From: Longicatena caecimuris | GTDB taxonomy: Bacteria > Bacillota_I > Bacilli_A > Erysipelotrichales > Erysipelotrichaceae | Length of the DNA: 64,000 nt | Assembly (NCBI RefSeq): GCF_004341945.1 | Contig: NZ_SMBP01000001.1 | Location: 252,611 to 316,610 of the forward strand | Direction: 5' to 3' | Shown here: positions 45,053 through 53,616 of the stretch, piece after piece | How positions within the stretch are numbered: the stretch's first letter is position 1 | How the letters are laid out: each line of letters starts with the position of its first letter | Notes under the pieces: model-generated | Told to the model about the DNA's origin: nothing | Databases searched by the model: none | The model's input: only the letters and a program-made list of their open reading frames with translations | Made by a program: the position numbers and the translations under genes

Positions 45053-45081
45053 TTGAGCTTTTTATACAATTGTGCTACAAT
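45053..45081 (+). promoter_or_regulatory. Sigma-A promoter of the hemolysin III gene
   Basis: Plus-strand -35 TTGAGC (45053-45058), 17-bp spacer, -10 TACAAT (45076-45081), 32 bp before the start codon at 45113 with GGGAGGTGAT as ribosome binding site. Confidence 0.75.
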
Positions 45082-45112
45082 AGGTAACAACTTCATGGGA
45101 GGTGATGCATTC

Positions 45113-45766
45113 ATGGAAGAAAAATCCATGCGTGATATGTATAAACTGGGATTAGGAGAAGAAGTTGCCAATTGTGTGACCCATGGAATCATGGCATTGC
45201 TTTGTCTTATCGCTCTTCCTGCCGCAGCTGTATACTCATATGAACTTGGTGGAACCTTGCGTTCGACAGGTGTTTCCATTTTCATAGTTTGTTTGTTTTT
45301 GATGTTTATCGTTTCTACCTTATATCACTGTATGCCTTTTGGTAGCGATCATAAATATGTTTTCCGTAAGCTAGATCATATCTGCATTTATTTTGCGATT
45401 GCCGGTAGTTATACCCCTATTGCTTTATGTGTCATCGGCGGTTGGGAATGTATTGCCATTCTTTGTATTGAATGGTGTGCCGTCATCGGCGGTGTCTTAT
45501 TAAAAGCATTATCTTCAAAATCTTATCCGAAATTGTCTATGACGATTTATATGATTATGGGATGGACAGCACTCTTATTTATGCCTGCAATCATCCAGAA
45601 TGTAACGCCACTCTTTCTAGGGTTGATCGTAGCTGGCGGTATCATGTATACCATTGGCGCCTTCTTTTATGGCAAACCACAACATAAATATTTTCATTCT
45701 TATTGGCATATTTGTATTAATATCGCCAGTATTTTGCATTTCATAGCAATTGTCTTTATTATGTAG
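45113..45766 (+). CDS. Hemolysin III family (YqfA/PAQR-type) membrane protein
   Basis: 217-residue membrane protein with seven helices of the hemolysin III/PAQR family. Family residues for the metal site are present: NCVTHG near residue 22 (His), FIVSTLYH (His) and a pair of C-terminal histidines in KYFHSYWHICINIASILHFIAIV. Despite the name, most members are not shown to lyse cells; related proteins act as hydrolase-like receptors. It is a single-gene plus-strand unit with its own promoter and terminator, divergent from smc. Confidence 0.88.
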   Translation: MEEKSMRDMYKLGLGEEVANCVTHGIMALLCLIALPAAAVYSYELGGTLRSTGVSIFIVCLFLMFIVSTLYHCMPFGSDHKYVFRKLDHICIYFAIAGSYTPIALCVIGGWECIAILCIEWCAVIGGVLLKALSSKSYPKLSMTIYMIMGWTALLFMPAIIQNVTPLFLGLIVAGGIMYTIGAFFYGKPQHKYFHSYWHICINIASILHFIAIVFIM

Positions 45767-45767
45767 G

Positions 45768-45800
45768 AAAGCATCTGATTCATTAGAAATCAGATGCTTT
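45768..45800 (+). terminator. Bidirectional terminator between hemolysin III and GIY-YIG genes
   Basis: A 13-bp perfect inverted repeat (45768-45780 with 45788-45800) with 7-nt loop. On the plus strand it is followed by TTTTTTAATATT, ending the hemolysin III transcript. On the minus strand its arm encodes the last residues (ASDF) and stop of the GIY-YIG gene and is followed by TTTCC. Confidence 0.85.
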
Positions 45801-46106
45801 TTTAATATTTCTTAATGCTAATTTTTCCCTTCTGCTTAGCTGTTTTATTGCATATTCTCGTTTACGAGCACTGGCTGCATCCTCACAGGATTCAAAATAA
45901 TACAACTCCAATGGGCGATGTGCTTTTGTATACTTTGCACCTTTTTTCATAACATGATCATAAAAGCGTTTCCGTAAATTGGTTGTCCATCCACAATACA
46001 AGGATTCATCACAGCAACGCAGTAAATACACATAAAAGCCATCTTCATATGGAATTTTAGGTGATGGAACGGACAAAATCGCGGGCTTTTTGTAAATCCG
46101 TTTCAT
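45783..46106 (-). CDS. GIY-YIG nuclease-fold protein (YazA/UPF0213)
   Basis: 107-residue protein of the UPF0213 family, a small GIY-YIG domain; Bacillus YazA and E. coli YhbQ act on nucleic acid in some reports. The domain starts GFYVYLLRCCDESLYCGWTTNLRKRFYDHVMKKGAKYTKAHRPLELYYFE; the GIY part (FYVYLL...LYCGWT) and the conserved Arg are present. The start is uncertain: ATG at 46106 lies 50 bp inside the flavodoxin gene with only a poor ribosome binding site, and may depend on coupling. The 3' end lies in a terminator stem. Confidence 0.85.
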   Translation of the reverse strand: MKRIYKKPAILSVPSPKIPYEDGFYVYLLRCCDESLYCGWTTNLRKRFYDHVMKKGAKYTKAHRPLELYYFESCEDAASARKREYAIKQLSRREKLALRNIKKASDF

Positions 46107-46557
46107 CTGGATGAGTTCTTCCCTTCTCATAATTTTTAAGCTGTTCCTGCATATGTACATCATCGGGATGTTCTTTTATCATTTGACGATAACGTGCAAT
46201 CACAGATTCTTGTACTTTCCCCTGGCATAAGAAATGCCCATACAGTTTGGCATCTTGAAAATGCGTTTCAATGCGTCGTTTGACCATGGTATAATACTCG
46301 GAATTATCAGCAGCCCCTAATGTGCCAAATAAGACAATTTTAGCATTTTGCACATGCTCTGCCAACTTTGCGCTGGCTGCATCTAAATCACCTTTATCCA
46401 CCCAATAACCTAAATAAAGCATATCAAAGTTTTTTAACATGGATACTTTGACATCTTGAATACTCAGTAATTCTGCATCTTCGATTTCATTAGCAAATAC
46501 TTCTGCTAATTTTCGTGTGTTTCCAGTAGCACTGGAATAAACAATCAGTGACTTCAT
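46057..46557 (-). CDS. Flavodoxin-family protein, possibly BilS-like
   Basis: 166-residue flavodoxin fold. The FMN phosphate loop is SSATGNTRKLAE (8-19) and the second loop GYWVDKGDLDAASAKL and FGTLGAADNSEYY fit flavodoxins of the type annotated as BilS, an accessory flavodoxin in bilirubin-reductase loci of gut bacteria; this recognition is tentative and no bilR gene is in the window. The C-terminus is unusual for a flavodoxin: a helical extension from about 118 with EHPDDVHMQEQLKNYEKGRTHPDETD. It lies 18 bp after sdaA and overlaps the GIY-YIG gene. Confidence 0.75.
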   Translation of the reverse strand: MKSLIVYSSATGNTRKLAEVFANEIEDAELLSIQDVKVSMLKNFDMLYLGYWVDKGDLDAASAKLAEHVQNAKIVLFGTLGAADNSEYYTMVKRRIETHFQDAKLYGHFLCQGKVQESVIARYRQMIKEHPDDVHMQEQLKNYEKGRTHPDETDLQKARDFVRSIT

Positions 46558-46575
46558 CTTAAAGCACTTCCTTTC

Positions 46576-47778
46576 TTAACGAATCGGTACGACGCTTGCT
46601 AAACCGCCAAGACTTGTCTCCTTTAATTCTAAAGCAATCTTACGTCCAGTATAATTCATGGTGTTTACGACCATATCGAAGCTGACCTTATGTTCTCTGA
46701 CATTGCAGATGCTTTGCGCTAAAATAGCTGCATCCATTGCTCTAAGAACTCCTACAGCATTACGTTCAATACAAGGAATCATAACATATCCGCCGACAGG
46801 ATCACAGGTTAAACCAAGATGATGTTCAATGCCGATTTCTGCCGCATATTCTATTTGGGAACTGCTTCCTCCGCGAAAATATGCCACCATAGCCGCCCCC
46901 ATTGAAACAGCAGCACCAATTTCTGCCTGACATCCTCCTTGTGCACCAGATATCGTCGCATTTTCCTTAATTAAATTGCCGAATAAACCAGCAATTTTCA
47001 AACCATTACGAATGCATTCACGGGAATACCCCAAATTTTTATGGTAATAGTATACCAAAGAAGGTAAGATACCACTGCTGCCTAGCGTTGGTGCCGTAAC
47101 GGTAATACTGCCACCAGCATTTTCCTCACTGGCACTATATGCATATGCACACAACAATAATTTTTCTTTTTCCACAGCACTTTTGCATTCATCTGCCTGT
47201 TCCTTTAATTCTTTTGCTATGCGTTTTAAATGCAGATCGCCTGGTAAGACATCTTCTTTCTGTAAACCACCATCAACCGTTTTGATCATCTGATCCATGA
47301 TCTTATCCATATAATCGCCTAAGGGATCAAACATATTGACATACTCCCATAATTCCATTGCATGGGCTTCACAATATTCTAAAATATCTTTTAGAAAATG
47401 ATGCGGATAAACATCCTTTCCTTCATTACTTGTTTCTCCTTCAACACGAATTGCTCCACCACCAATTGAATACACAATCATATCCCCAATTTCCTGATTC
47501 TTTTCATCAAAAGCAATCAAGCGCATAGTATTGGGATGCTTTAAATCTTTTTTATTCTTGAAAAACACCAAACATGCTTTAGGTTTCATCGTTTCCATAA
47601 TGATAGCATCTGTTAAATGTCCCTTTCCCGTCAAGGATAAAGAACCATAGAGTTCAACTTCATAATGATGTGCCATAGGATAACGTTTCTGAAATAAACG
47701 GCAGGCACGCTGTGGTCCTAATGTATGTGAGGAGGATGGTCCTGGACCAATCCGATATAGTTCTTTTAATGACTTCAT
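46576..47778 (-). CDS. sdaA: L-serine dehydratase (single-chain, iron-sulfur)
   Basis: Deaminates L-serine to pyruvate and ammonia with an oxygen-sensitive 4Fe-4S cluster. The 400-residue single chain fuses the beta domain (LYRIGPGPSSSHTLGPQRACRLF at 7-29, GSLSLTGKGHLTD) with the alpha domain (LGSSGILPSLVYYY, SGAQGGCQAEIG, LTCDPVGGYVMIPCIERNAVG), which together provide the cluster cysteines. This layout is the one common in Clostridia and Erysipelotrichia; Bacillus has separate sdaAA/sdaAB. ATG at 47778 has AAGGAG and is coupled to holA end. Confidence 0.93.
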   Translation of the reverse strand: MKSLKELYRIGPGPSSSHTLGPQRACRLFQKRYPMAHHYEVELYGSLSLTGKGHLTDAIIMETMKPKACLVFFKNKKDLKHPNTMRLIAFDEKNQEIGDMIVYSIGGGAIRVEGETSNEGKDVYPHHFLKDILEYCEAHAMELWEYVNMFDPLGDYMDKIMDQMIKTVDGGLQKEDVLPGDLHLKRIAKELKEQADECKSAVEKEKLLLCAYAYSASEENAGGSITVTAPTLGSSGILPSLVYYYHKNLGYSRECIRNGLKIAGLFGNLIKENATISGAQGGCQAEIGAAVSMGAAMVAYFRGGSSSQIEYAAEIGIEHHLGLTCDPVGGYVMIPCIERNAVGVLRAMDAAILAQSICNVREHKVSFDMVVNTMNYTGRKIALELKETSLGGLASVVPIR

Positions 47779-47779
47779 A

Positions 47780-48733
47780 TTAAGCTCCTTGCAATTCTAA
47801 TAAAAACATTTCAAATCCCATTTTTTTATCCAGTAAACCGCCTTTTAATTTCTGATCCAGTGTTGCTAACTTTGCCAACATGCTCATCAGATAAGAAGCG
47901 GATAAATTCTGCACACTCTGCATAGCTAATTTTATACGGTATGGATGTGCATGTAATATATCTTTGATCCCATCTTTGGATTCCCCTTGCATCATCAAGG
48001 TTTTTACTTCAAACAGAAAACGAAATTGAGATGCTAACAGGGCAATCAGATAAATGGCATCAGTATTAACGACACACAAATCGCACCAAATGCGAAAGGC
48101 TTTACGAACATCCTGCTCCACCACCGCATTGACCAACTCAAAAACATCCTCTTCTAACGGTCTGGCTACTAAATGAGCAACCACATCCTGCGTGATATCA
48201 CCACCATAAAGCTGCAATTTATCAAATGCGGAATGAATGGTTTCCATATCCAGTGGTAATCGTTTCAATAATTCTTGCATGGCCTGTGCATCTACATGCA
48301 ACTGTCGGCGCTGTATTTCCTCTTTCACACAACTTTGCTTACCGAGATCATCCAGCTTGCGAAATTCTAATACCTTCCAATTTTTTTGAATCAGCTTAAT
48401 GATTTTTTTGCGTGTATCTAATTTCGCGAAATCACCAATCAGAATTAACACCGTACTTTCCATCGGTTGTTTCACATAATTTTCTAATCCATTGGGATCA
48501 ATTCCTGTATCATTGGCAGCGGATAAAAAATTTGCATGATAAACAAGAATAATCTTATAGGCAGAGAAAAAAGGAATCGTCATAGCATCCTCTAGGATCG
48601 TTTCCAGATCACATTGCAAGGCATCGTATTGAACGGTATTTAATTCATCGCCATCTGCTATATATTCTTTGATGATCGTTTGCAATGTTTTTTTCAAACG
48701 AAACTGTTCTTCTCCATACAAGACATAATTCAT
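47780..48733 (-). CDS. holA: DNA polymerase III delta subunit
   Basis: Clamp-loader wrench that opens the sliding clamp. The 317-residue protein has the DNA_pol3_delta N-terminus MNYVLYGEEQFRLKKTLQTIIKEYI, VLILIGDFAKLDTRKKIIKLI (about 98-118), and C-terminal helical domain. It follows comEC directly as in Bacillus (comEC-holA). The ATG at 48733 uses AGGTG; a GTG three codons earlier is part of that site. Six bases overlap or touch the comEC end; the stop lies two bases before sdaA. Confidence 0.92.
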   Translation of the reverse strand: MNYVLYGEEQFRLKKTLQTIIKEYIADGDELNTVQYDALQCDLETILEDAMTIPFFSAYKIILVYHANFLSAANDTGIDPNGLENYVKQPMESTVLILIGDFAKLDTRKKIIKLIQKNWKVLEFRKLDDLGKQSCVKEEIQRRQLHVDAQAMQELLKRLPLDMETIHSAFDKLQLYGGDITQDVVAHLVARPLEEDVFELVNAVVEQDVRKAFRIWCDLCVVNTDAIYLIALLASQFRFLFEVKTLMMQGESKDGIKDILHAHPYRIKLAMQSVQNLSASYLMSMLAKLATLDQKLKGGLLDKKMGFEMFLLELQGA

Positions 48734-48738
48734 GCTTA

Positions 48739-50691
48739 TCACCTAGGTAATATTATACCAAATTGCTGCTCAGCCGTCTTGAAAAAACGAAAATATTTAC
48801 AAATTTTTATTGTAACCCCACCATGTCTTGCACTTATAAGTGGTAAGATACCTTCTTTTTCCATAGCATCCAACACTTCTTGATGAGGATGTCCATAAAA
48901 ATTATGTCGGCCACTGGATATTAGTGCAAGGGCTGGATGCACTTGATGTAAAAAAGCTGTTGCAGAACTAGTCTTACTGCCGTGATGCCCTATCTTTACG
49001 ACATCCGCCTCTAATTTAGGATATAGCTGCAATAATTTTTGTTCGCCTTTTATACCTAGATCACCCATAAATAAAAAGGAGGTATCATACAGACGCAGCA
49101 TCGTAACAATACTATTATCGTTTTCATCTTCACCCTCATAATCTAAAAGAAAAAACTTCATCCATGGTGTTTCCTGTTGTTTTGCCAGCTGTTTATGATC
49201 GATAATTTCATCAACATGCATTAATTCTTGCAACTGTGCAACACCACCACTATGGTCCATATCGGCATGTGTCACAATGATCTTATCAAGATGATAAATC
49301 CCTTGGGCATGCAAATACGGAACAATAATCTCTTTTGGAATATTTTTCTTTTTATGTCCCATAACATCAATCAAGATAACTTCTTTGTGATAGGGAGTAA
49401 TAATAAGTGTACAATCGCCTTGTCCAACATCCAGCATCGTAACCGAAGCAAACGGCGAAAGGTAGGGACGTAAAAAAAATATAACAAGAAGCAAACATAG
49501 GGTAAGACTATCCTTCCAATGTACATAGGAAATATACCGCATTGCTGATAAACACCATAAAATTAACCAAAGGATAGATACACTGCCATACAACGGATAA
49601 GAAATCTGCTGTATTAGGCGCAATGCTGCTAACATCCATTGTATCAGCAAAAACAGGTATTCTGTTGCCGGTAGGATAAGCAGCCATGCCAGTACATAGA
49701 GAATAGCATAGACTTTACGCAGAAAGGAAAACAGAGCCATTTGCAGCGGATCACATGTATGATAAAACCACATCTGTGCTGGAAAAAGCACCAACATGCC
49801 AACTATTTTTTTATTACGCTTTGCGACATGAAACATAAAAACCAGGCGAAAACATACAGGAATCAGTAAAGCAACCTCATAGGCCATAGAAGGCGCTAAC
49901 AAAATGGTAAAAATCATTGATATACCAAGCGTATCTTTCTCATCAAAATTGGTAAAAAGGCCAGAGATAAGCGAAGAGCAAACTACGCGTAAGATAGAGG
50001 AAGATAAAACAGTAAGATAACTCATCCCCATCATTAAAAGAAGTGTAAGCCTATGGGCTTTGGCAAATCCCCATTTGCGTGCCATTCGCTTTGTAAGAAA
50101 CCGTGATAAAAAAGCAATATGCATACCACTGGATAGCAATAAAAAAGATACTTCTTCTTCATGAATACCATACAGCATGGCTTTTAAAAATTGCTGAATC
50201 GCAACATCTTTTGTTTCAATATTGGCATATAATCGATGACGTAACGTAGTCCCTTCTTTAATAAGAGTATAACTTTTTACATTCATACAATATACCATTC
50301 CTTTACGTTTTGCCCATGTCGCAAAATGAAACTGTCCCAAATTATGTATACTATCGATTTTCTCATAAGTTCCACGCAATTCTACTACATCATCAAAAGA
50401 TACCTTTTTCAATCCATATAGTAAAAATCTTCCCTCTTTGTTAGCCCCAATCATATATCCTTGTTTGATTTCTTGTATCTTCACGATACGAGAAGAAATT
50501 TCATGCACATCAGACAAACGCTGAATTCTTACAAATACCAGCAAACAAAACACCAGACATATGATTTCTCCTCGATGAAATCGTTTATGAAGAAACCATA
50601 GAGCACCCACCAGAAAGAAGAAACTGCTGTATACGGGCAGCCAGCTAAATATAAGGACAATACAGCCAATACATAACCATATGCCCTTCAT
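48739..50691 (-). CDS. comEC: Competence channel protein ComEC
   Basis: Polytopic channel that brings single-stranded DNA across the membrane during natural transformation. The 650-residue protein has an N-terminal membrane and soluble OB region (about 1-130), the Competence domain with about ten helices (about 160-410: EEEVSFLLLSSGMHIAFLSRFLTK...), and a C-terminal metallo-beta-lactamase domain (MLDVGQGDCTLI, VTHADMDHSGG, MGDLG, KIGHHGSKTSS). All motifs of the nuclease-like domain are present. Start: ATG 50691 overlaps comEA by four bases (ATGA); an alternative TTG two codons upstream fits the AAGGAG spacing. It is slightly shorter than Bacillus ComEC (776). Confidence 0.95.
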   Translation of the reverse strand: MKGIWLCIGCIVLIFSWLPVYSSFFFLVGALWFLHKRFHRGEIICLVFCLLVFVRIQRLSDVHEISSRIVKIQEIKQGYMIGANKEGRFLLYGLKKVSFDDVVELRGTYEKIDSIHNLGQFHFATWAKRKGMVYCMNVKSYTLIKEGTTLRHRLYANIETKDVAIQQFLKAMLYGIHEEEVSFLLLSSGMHIAFLSRFLTKRMARKWGFAKAHRLTLLLMMGMSYLTVLSSSILRVVCSSLISGLFTNFDEKDTLGISMIFTILLAPSMAYEVALLIPVCFRLVFMFHVAKRNKKIVGMLVLFPAQMWFYHTCDPLQMALFSFLRKVYAILYVLAWLLILPATEYLFLLIQWMLAALRLIQQISYPLYGSVSILWLILWCLSAMRYISYVHWKDSLTLCLLLVIFFLRPYLSPFASVTMLDVGQGDCTLIITPYHKEVILIDVMGHKKKNIPKEIIVPYLHAQGIYHLDKIIVTHADMDHSGGVAQLQELMHVDEIIDHKQLAKQQETPWMKFFLLDYEGEDENDNSIVTMLRLYDTSFLFMGDLGIKGEQKLLQLYPKLEADVVKIGHHGSKTSSATAFLHQVHPALALISSGRHNFYGHPHQEVLDAMEKEGILPLISARHGGVTIKICKYFRFFKTAEQQFGIILPR

Positions 50692-51158
50692 AAACAAATA
50701 TGCTCCTTTATTTTATCAAACAATTTATCCCCAATTCCCTTTACCTGTTTCAAATCCTCTAAAGTCTGAAAAGGCATTTGTTTTCGATATTCAACGATAC
50801 GCTGTGCAATCGAAGGACCAATCCCCGGCAAAGTGTCCAACTCTTCTAGCGTTGCGGCGTTGATGGAAATCTTTGTGATCCTATGTTTTGAGGGTACAAC
50901 AAGAACACCGTGATGTTCTATACCCATAGTCAGATTTAAACCACTGATATCTGCTTGCTTGGTTAATCCTCCACTTGCTTTTATGGCTTTTTCCACATTC
51001 GCATGACGCTCTAATTGGTAGACACCCGGATGCTGTACTTCACCTTTCACTTCCACACTTTTTACAGCACTTTGATAATTACGAACATCTATGACTTCAT
51101 AACGTTCATAATAAAACAAGAAAAATAAAATACTAAAAAAGATACCTGTCTTTTTCAT
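50688..51158 (-). CDS. comEA: Competence protein ComEA
   Basis: Membrane-anchored DNA receptor that pulls double-stranded DNA to the cell during transformation. The 156-residue protein has one N-terminal membrane helix (about 5-20), an SLBB domain (VEVKGEVQHPGVYQLERHANVEKAIKASGG, about 33-62) and a C-terminal helix-hairpin-helix pair (INAATLEELDTLPGIGPSIAQRIVEYR...QVKGIGDKLFDKI). Domain order equals that of Bacillus ComEA. Ribosome binding site GGAGGG. Located 19 bp downstream of the 29-bp element shared with dprA; comEB, present between comEA and comEC in Bacillus, is absent. Confidence 0.96.
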   Translation of the reverse strand: MKKTGIFFSILFFLFYYERYEVIDVRNYQSAVKSVEVKGEVQHPGVYQLERHANVEKAIKASGGLTKQADISGLNLTMGIEHHGVLVVPSKHRITKISINAATLEELDTLPGIGPSIAQRIVEYRKQMPFQTLEDLKQVKGIGDKLFDKIKEHICL

Positions 51159-51177
51159 ATAGATCCCTCCATTTAGC

Positions 51178-51206
51178 TATACGACACAAACAGGCTTTTT
51201 CCGTAA
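51178..51206 (-). promoter_or_regulatory. Candidate competence promoter/operator upstream of comEA
   Basis: Second copy of the 29-bp element found before dprA (8812-8840), 24/29 identical, ungapped. On the coding strand: TTACGG block, 17 bp, then CGTATA, ending 19 bp before the comEA ATG, the same distance as for dprA. The leader would be about a dozen bases with only the GGAGGG site. It differs from sigma-A hexamers at most positions. Confidence 0.7.
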
Positions 51207-51363
51207 TAAATTATAAAAAAGATACCCGTATATCTAAAACAGGTATTCTCAATCTTTCAATAGTATGATATAGAAATAGCATTATTATCAAAACGTTCCT
51301 ATACGCTTAAATTCTTTTATGAAACATAAATGAACCATCTTTTCTGCAGTACTAAAACAGCAT

Positions 51364-51387
51364 AAAAAAAAGCAGAAAACCTGCTTT
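51364..51387 (-). terminator. Intrinsic terminator after greA
   Basis: Minus-strand 7-bp stem AAAGCAG/CTGCTTT (51381-51387 with 51369-51375), 5-nt loop, eight T (51364-51371). Separates greA from comEA. The 51207-51363 stretch holds no gene. Confidence 0.85.
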
Positions 51388-51399
51388 TTCATACATCGA

Positions 51400-51876
51400 T
51401 TACTTCAAATTAACGATTTTAACCTTATAAGGTTCTTCCACATTAGAAACCTCAACAATATCACCCAGCTTATTATCCAACAAAGCAACTGCTAAAGGGG
51501 TAATATTGGACAATTTTCCATTTAGTGGATCAGCTTCTATAGAACCAACAATCGTATACGTTTCCTCTTCCTCACTAGAAAGATCTTTAATTGTTACGGT
51601 AGAACCTAAACCTACTGTTTTACTACTTGTTTCTTTATCGCCTTCAATGATTTCGGCATTGGCAATCATTGCTTCAAGCTCACGAATTCTAGCTTCTACA
51701 CGTGCCTGATGGTCACGAGCAGCATCATAATCGGCATTTTCACTAAGGTCACCCTGTGCACGAGCTTCCTGTAATTCTAAAATGACTTCATCACGTACTA
51801 CATGGATCAGATTATCCTGTTCCTTTAAGAGTTCATCTAACCCTTCTTTGGTTACATAAAACTTTTCGTCTGCCAT
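51400..51876 (-). CDS. greA: Transcription elongation factor GreA
   Basis: Rescues backtracked RNA polymerase by stimulating transcript cleavage. The 158-residue protein has the N-terminal coiled coil with the acidic tip (GDLSENADYDAARD at about 40-53, Asp and Glu that reach the active site) and the C-terminal FKBP-like domain (LNGKLSNITPLAVALLDNKLGDIVEV). Length is normal. It follows udk by 26 bp, as in the udk-greA pair of Bacillus; a TGG-TATAAT extended -10 spans the udk end, so greA may also have its own promoter. Confidence 0.96.
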   Translation of the reverse strand: MADEKFYVTKEGLDELLKEQDNLIHVVRDEVILELQEARAQGDLSENADYDAARDHQARVEARIRELEAMIANAEIIEGDKETSSKTVGLGSTVTIKDLSSEEEETYTIVGSIEADPLNGKLSNITPLAVALLDNKLGDIVEVSNVEEPYKVKIVNLK

Positions 51877-51902
51877 ATTTTCACTCCTATCGTCGCATGG
51901 TA

Positions 51903-52535
51903 TTATACCACGTTTTCCTGAATAATACTACTTATTTTCGTCATCAACAAATCAATCGCCACCATATTGTGACCCCCTTCTGGGATGATGACATCTGCAT
52001 AGCGTTTGCTTGGTTCAATGAACAGATTATGCATATCTCTTACCGTACTTGTATATTGTTCAACAACTGACTCTAATGTCCTGCCTCGCTGTTTTACATC
52101 ACGCAACAAGCGACGTATAAAACGAATATCTGCATCAGTATCAACAAAAATCTTAATATCGCATAAATTACGTAAATCTTCGTTTTCCAAAACAAACAGT
52201 CCTTCAATGACAATAACATCACTTGGTTCTATATGCTCAATGCTATGCGAGCGGGTATGTTGAACAAAATCATAGGTTGGTTTTTCTATAGCCTTGCCCA
52301 TAGTCAGCTCTTTCAACTGTTTTACTAATAAAGTATTGTCGAAAGCAAAAGGATGATCGTAATTCGTTTTTACACGCTCTTCCATCGTCTTCTCGCTTTG
52401 ATCTTTATAATAATCATCCTGTCGGATAATGACGACGGACTGAGTGTTCTCATAACGATCTTTCAACTGCTGTGAAATCGATGTTTTTCCTGAAGCACTG
52501 CCTCCGGCTATTCCGATTACAATCGTTTTTTTCAT
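51903..52535 (-). CDS. udk: Uridine kinase
   Basis: Phosphorylates uridine and cytidine in pyrimidine salvage. The 210-residue P-loop kinase has GIAGGSASGKTS (about 9-20), IIRQDDYYKD with catalytic Asp, NYDHPFAFD and DIRFIRRLLRDVKQRGR. Length is normal (about 210). The ATG at 52535 with AAGGTG fits; a GTG three codons earlier is less good. It follows mltG and precedes greA. Confidence 0.95.
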   Translation of the reverse strand: MKKTIVIGIAGGSASGKTSISQQLKDRYENTQSVVIIRQDDYYKDQSEKTMEERVKTNYDHPFAFDNTLLVKQLKELTMGKAIEKPTYDFVQHTRSHSIEHIEPSDVIVIEGLFVLENEDLRNLCDIKIFVDTDADIRFIRRLLRDVKQRGRTLESVVEQYTSTVRDMHNLFIEPSKRYADVIIPEGGHNMVAIDLLMTKISSIIQENVV

Positions 52536-52548
52536 CACATACACCTTC

Positions 52549-53616
52549 TTATTTATTCAAATGGAACTTTTCTTGATTCTGTAACTGTTCCTCATAAGAT
52601 TTCGCATAATGAACTTTACCATCGCCATATACATCCGCAACAAAATACAGATAATCACTCTTTGTCGGATGCAAAACGGCTTGTACTGCATCTTCTCCCG
52701 GATTTAAAATCGGACCGATCGGTAAGCCTTTATACTTATATGTATTGTATAAGGAATCAATATCCGGATTCACTTCACAGTCTTCTCCACTTGTTAGATC
52801 ATCATACAATGCATAACATACGGTAACACTGGATTGTAACATCATATCTTTATCTAAGCGATTAAAGAAAACACCGGCAATCAATTGCATATCCTCTTTC
52901 GTACTTGCCTCATATTGAACCATACTGGCAAGAGTTAGGATTTCATGCATAGTGAATTTACTGGAAACAATATCCTTTTCATATTTCTGATAGATTTTTT
53001 GAAAATGATCCAAAAATGTTTTGGTAATTTCCTTTTCATCCGCATCCTTTGCAAACGTATACGTTTCCGGGAACAAATAGCCTTCCAGTTTCACTCGTGT
53101 CTTATCGTTTAAGATATCCTTTGTCAAAAAAGGATATGTCTTCATAAGTTCTTTAAGATAGGTATCATCATTCCACAGTTTTAACAAATTCTTTGCATTT
53201 ACACCTAGCTTGTGTTGCAATGACTGTGCAATATCTTTCGCCCACATACCTTCCTTAAACGTAATCATAACTTCATTTTGCTTTGCTTTTTTAACATCAT
53301 TCAAGTTTTCTAAAATCGTTTCTGTATCCCAAGAACGATCCAATGTAAAGACACCAAATTTGATGTCATTCAAGCCTTGCAGTTTCATGCACAGCTTTGC
53401 TGCCTGTACATCCTGTATCAATCCAGCTTTTTCCAACTTGTCTAATACAGACGCATTACCTTCGCCTTCTTTTACTTCAAAGATGACTTTTTCTGGTGTG
53501 GTTGATAGAGCTTTTAGCTTTGCGGTATACATAGAAAAGGCTGTGACACCAATAACCAAACAGATAATAACAAGGATGGCAGGTATCAGAATCTTCTTAT
53601 TCTTCAGCGCCTTCAT
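52549..53616 (-). CDS. mltG: Endolytic murein transglycosylase MltG
   Basis: Membrane-bound lytic transglycosylase (YceG/DUF175) that cuts nascent glycan strands. The 355-residue protein has an N-terminal membrane helix (about 9-30), a LysM-like domain and the catalytic domain with Glu in MVQYEASTKEDMQLIAGVFFNRL, followed by the LNPDIDSLYNTYKYKGLPIGPILNPG substrate-binding part. Its ATG overlaps the DUF1292 gene by 20 bp. It belongs to the alaS-ireB-ruvX-DUF1292-mltG-udk-greA series, the order seen in Bacillus (yrrL). Confidence 0.95.
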   Translation of the reverse strand: MKALKNKKILIPAILVIICLVIGVTAFSMYTAKLKALSTTPEKVIFEVKEGEGNASVLDKLEKAGLIQDVQAAKLCMKLQGLNDIKFGVFTLDRSWDTETILENLNDVKKAKQNEVMITFKEGMWAKDIAQSLQHKLGVNAKNLLKLWNDDTYLKELMKTYPFLTKDILNDKTRVKLEGYLFPETYTFAKDADEKEITKTFLDHFQKIYQKYEKDIVSSKFTMHEILTLASMVQYEASTKEDMQLIAGVFFNRLDKDMMLQSSVTVCYALYDDLTSGEDCEVNPDIDSLYNTYKYKGLPIGPILNPGEDAVQAVLHPTKSDYLYFVADVYGDGKVHYAKSYEEQLQNQEKFHLNK

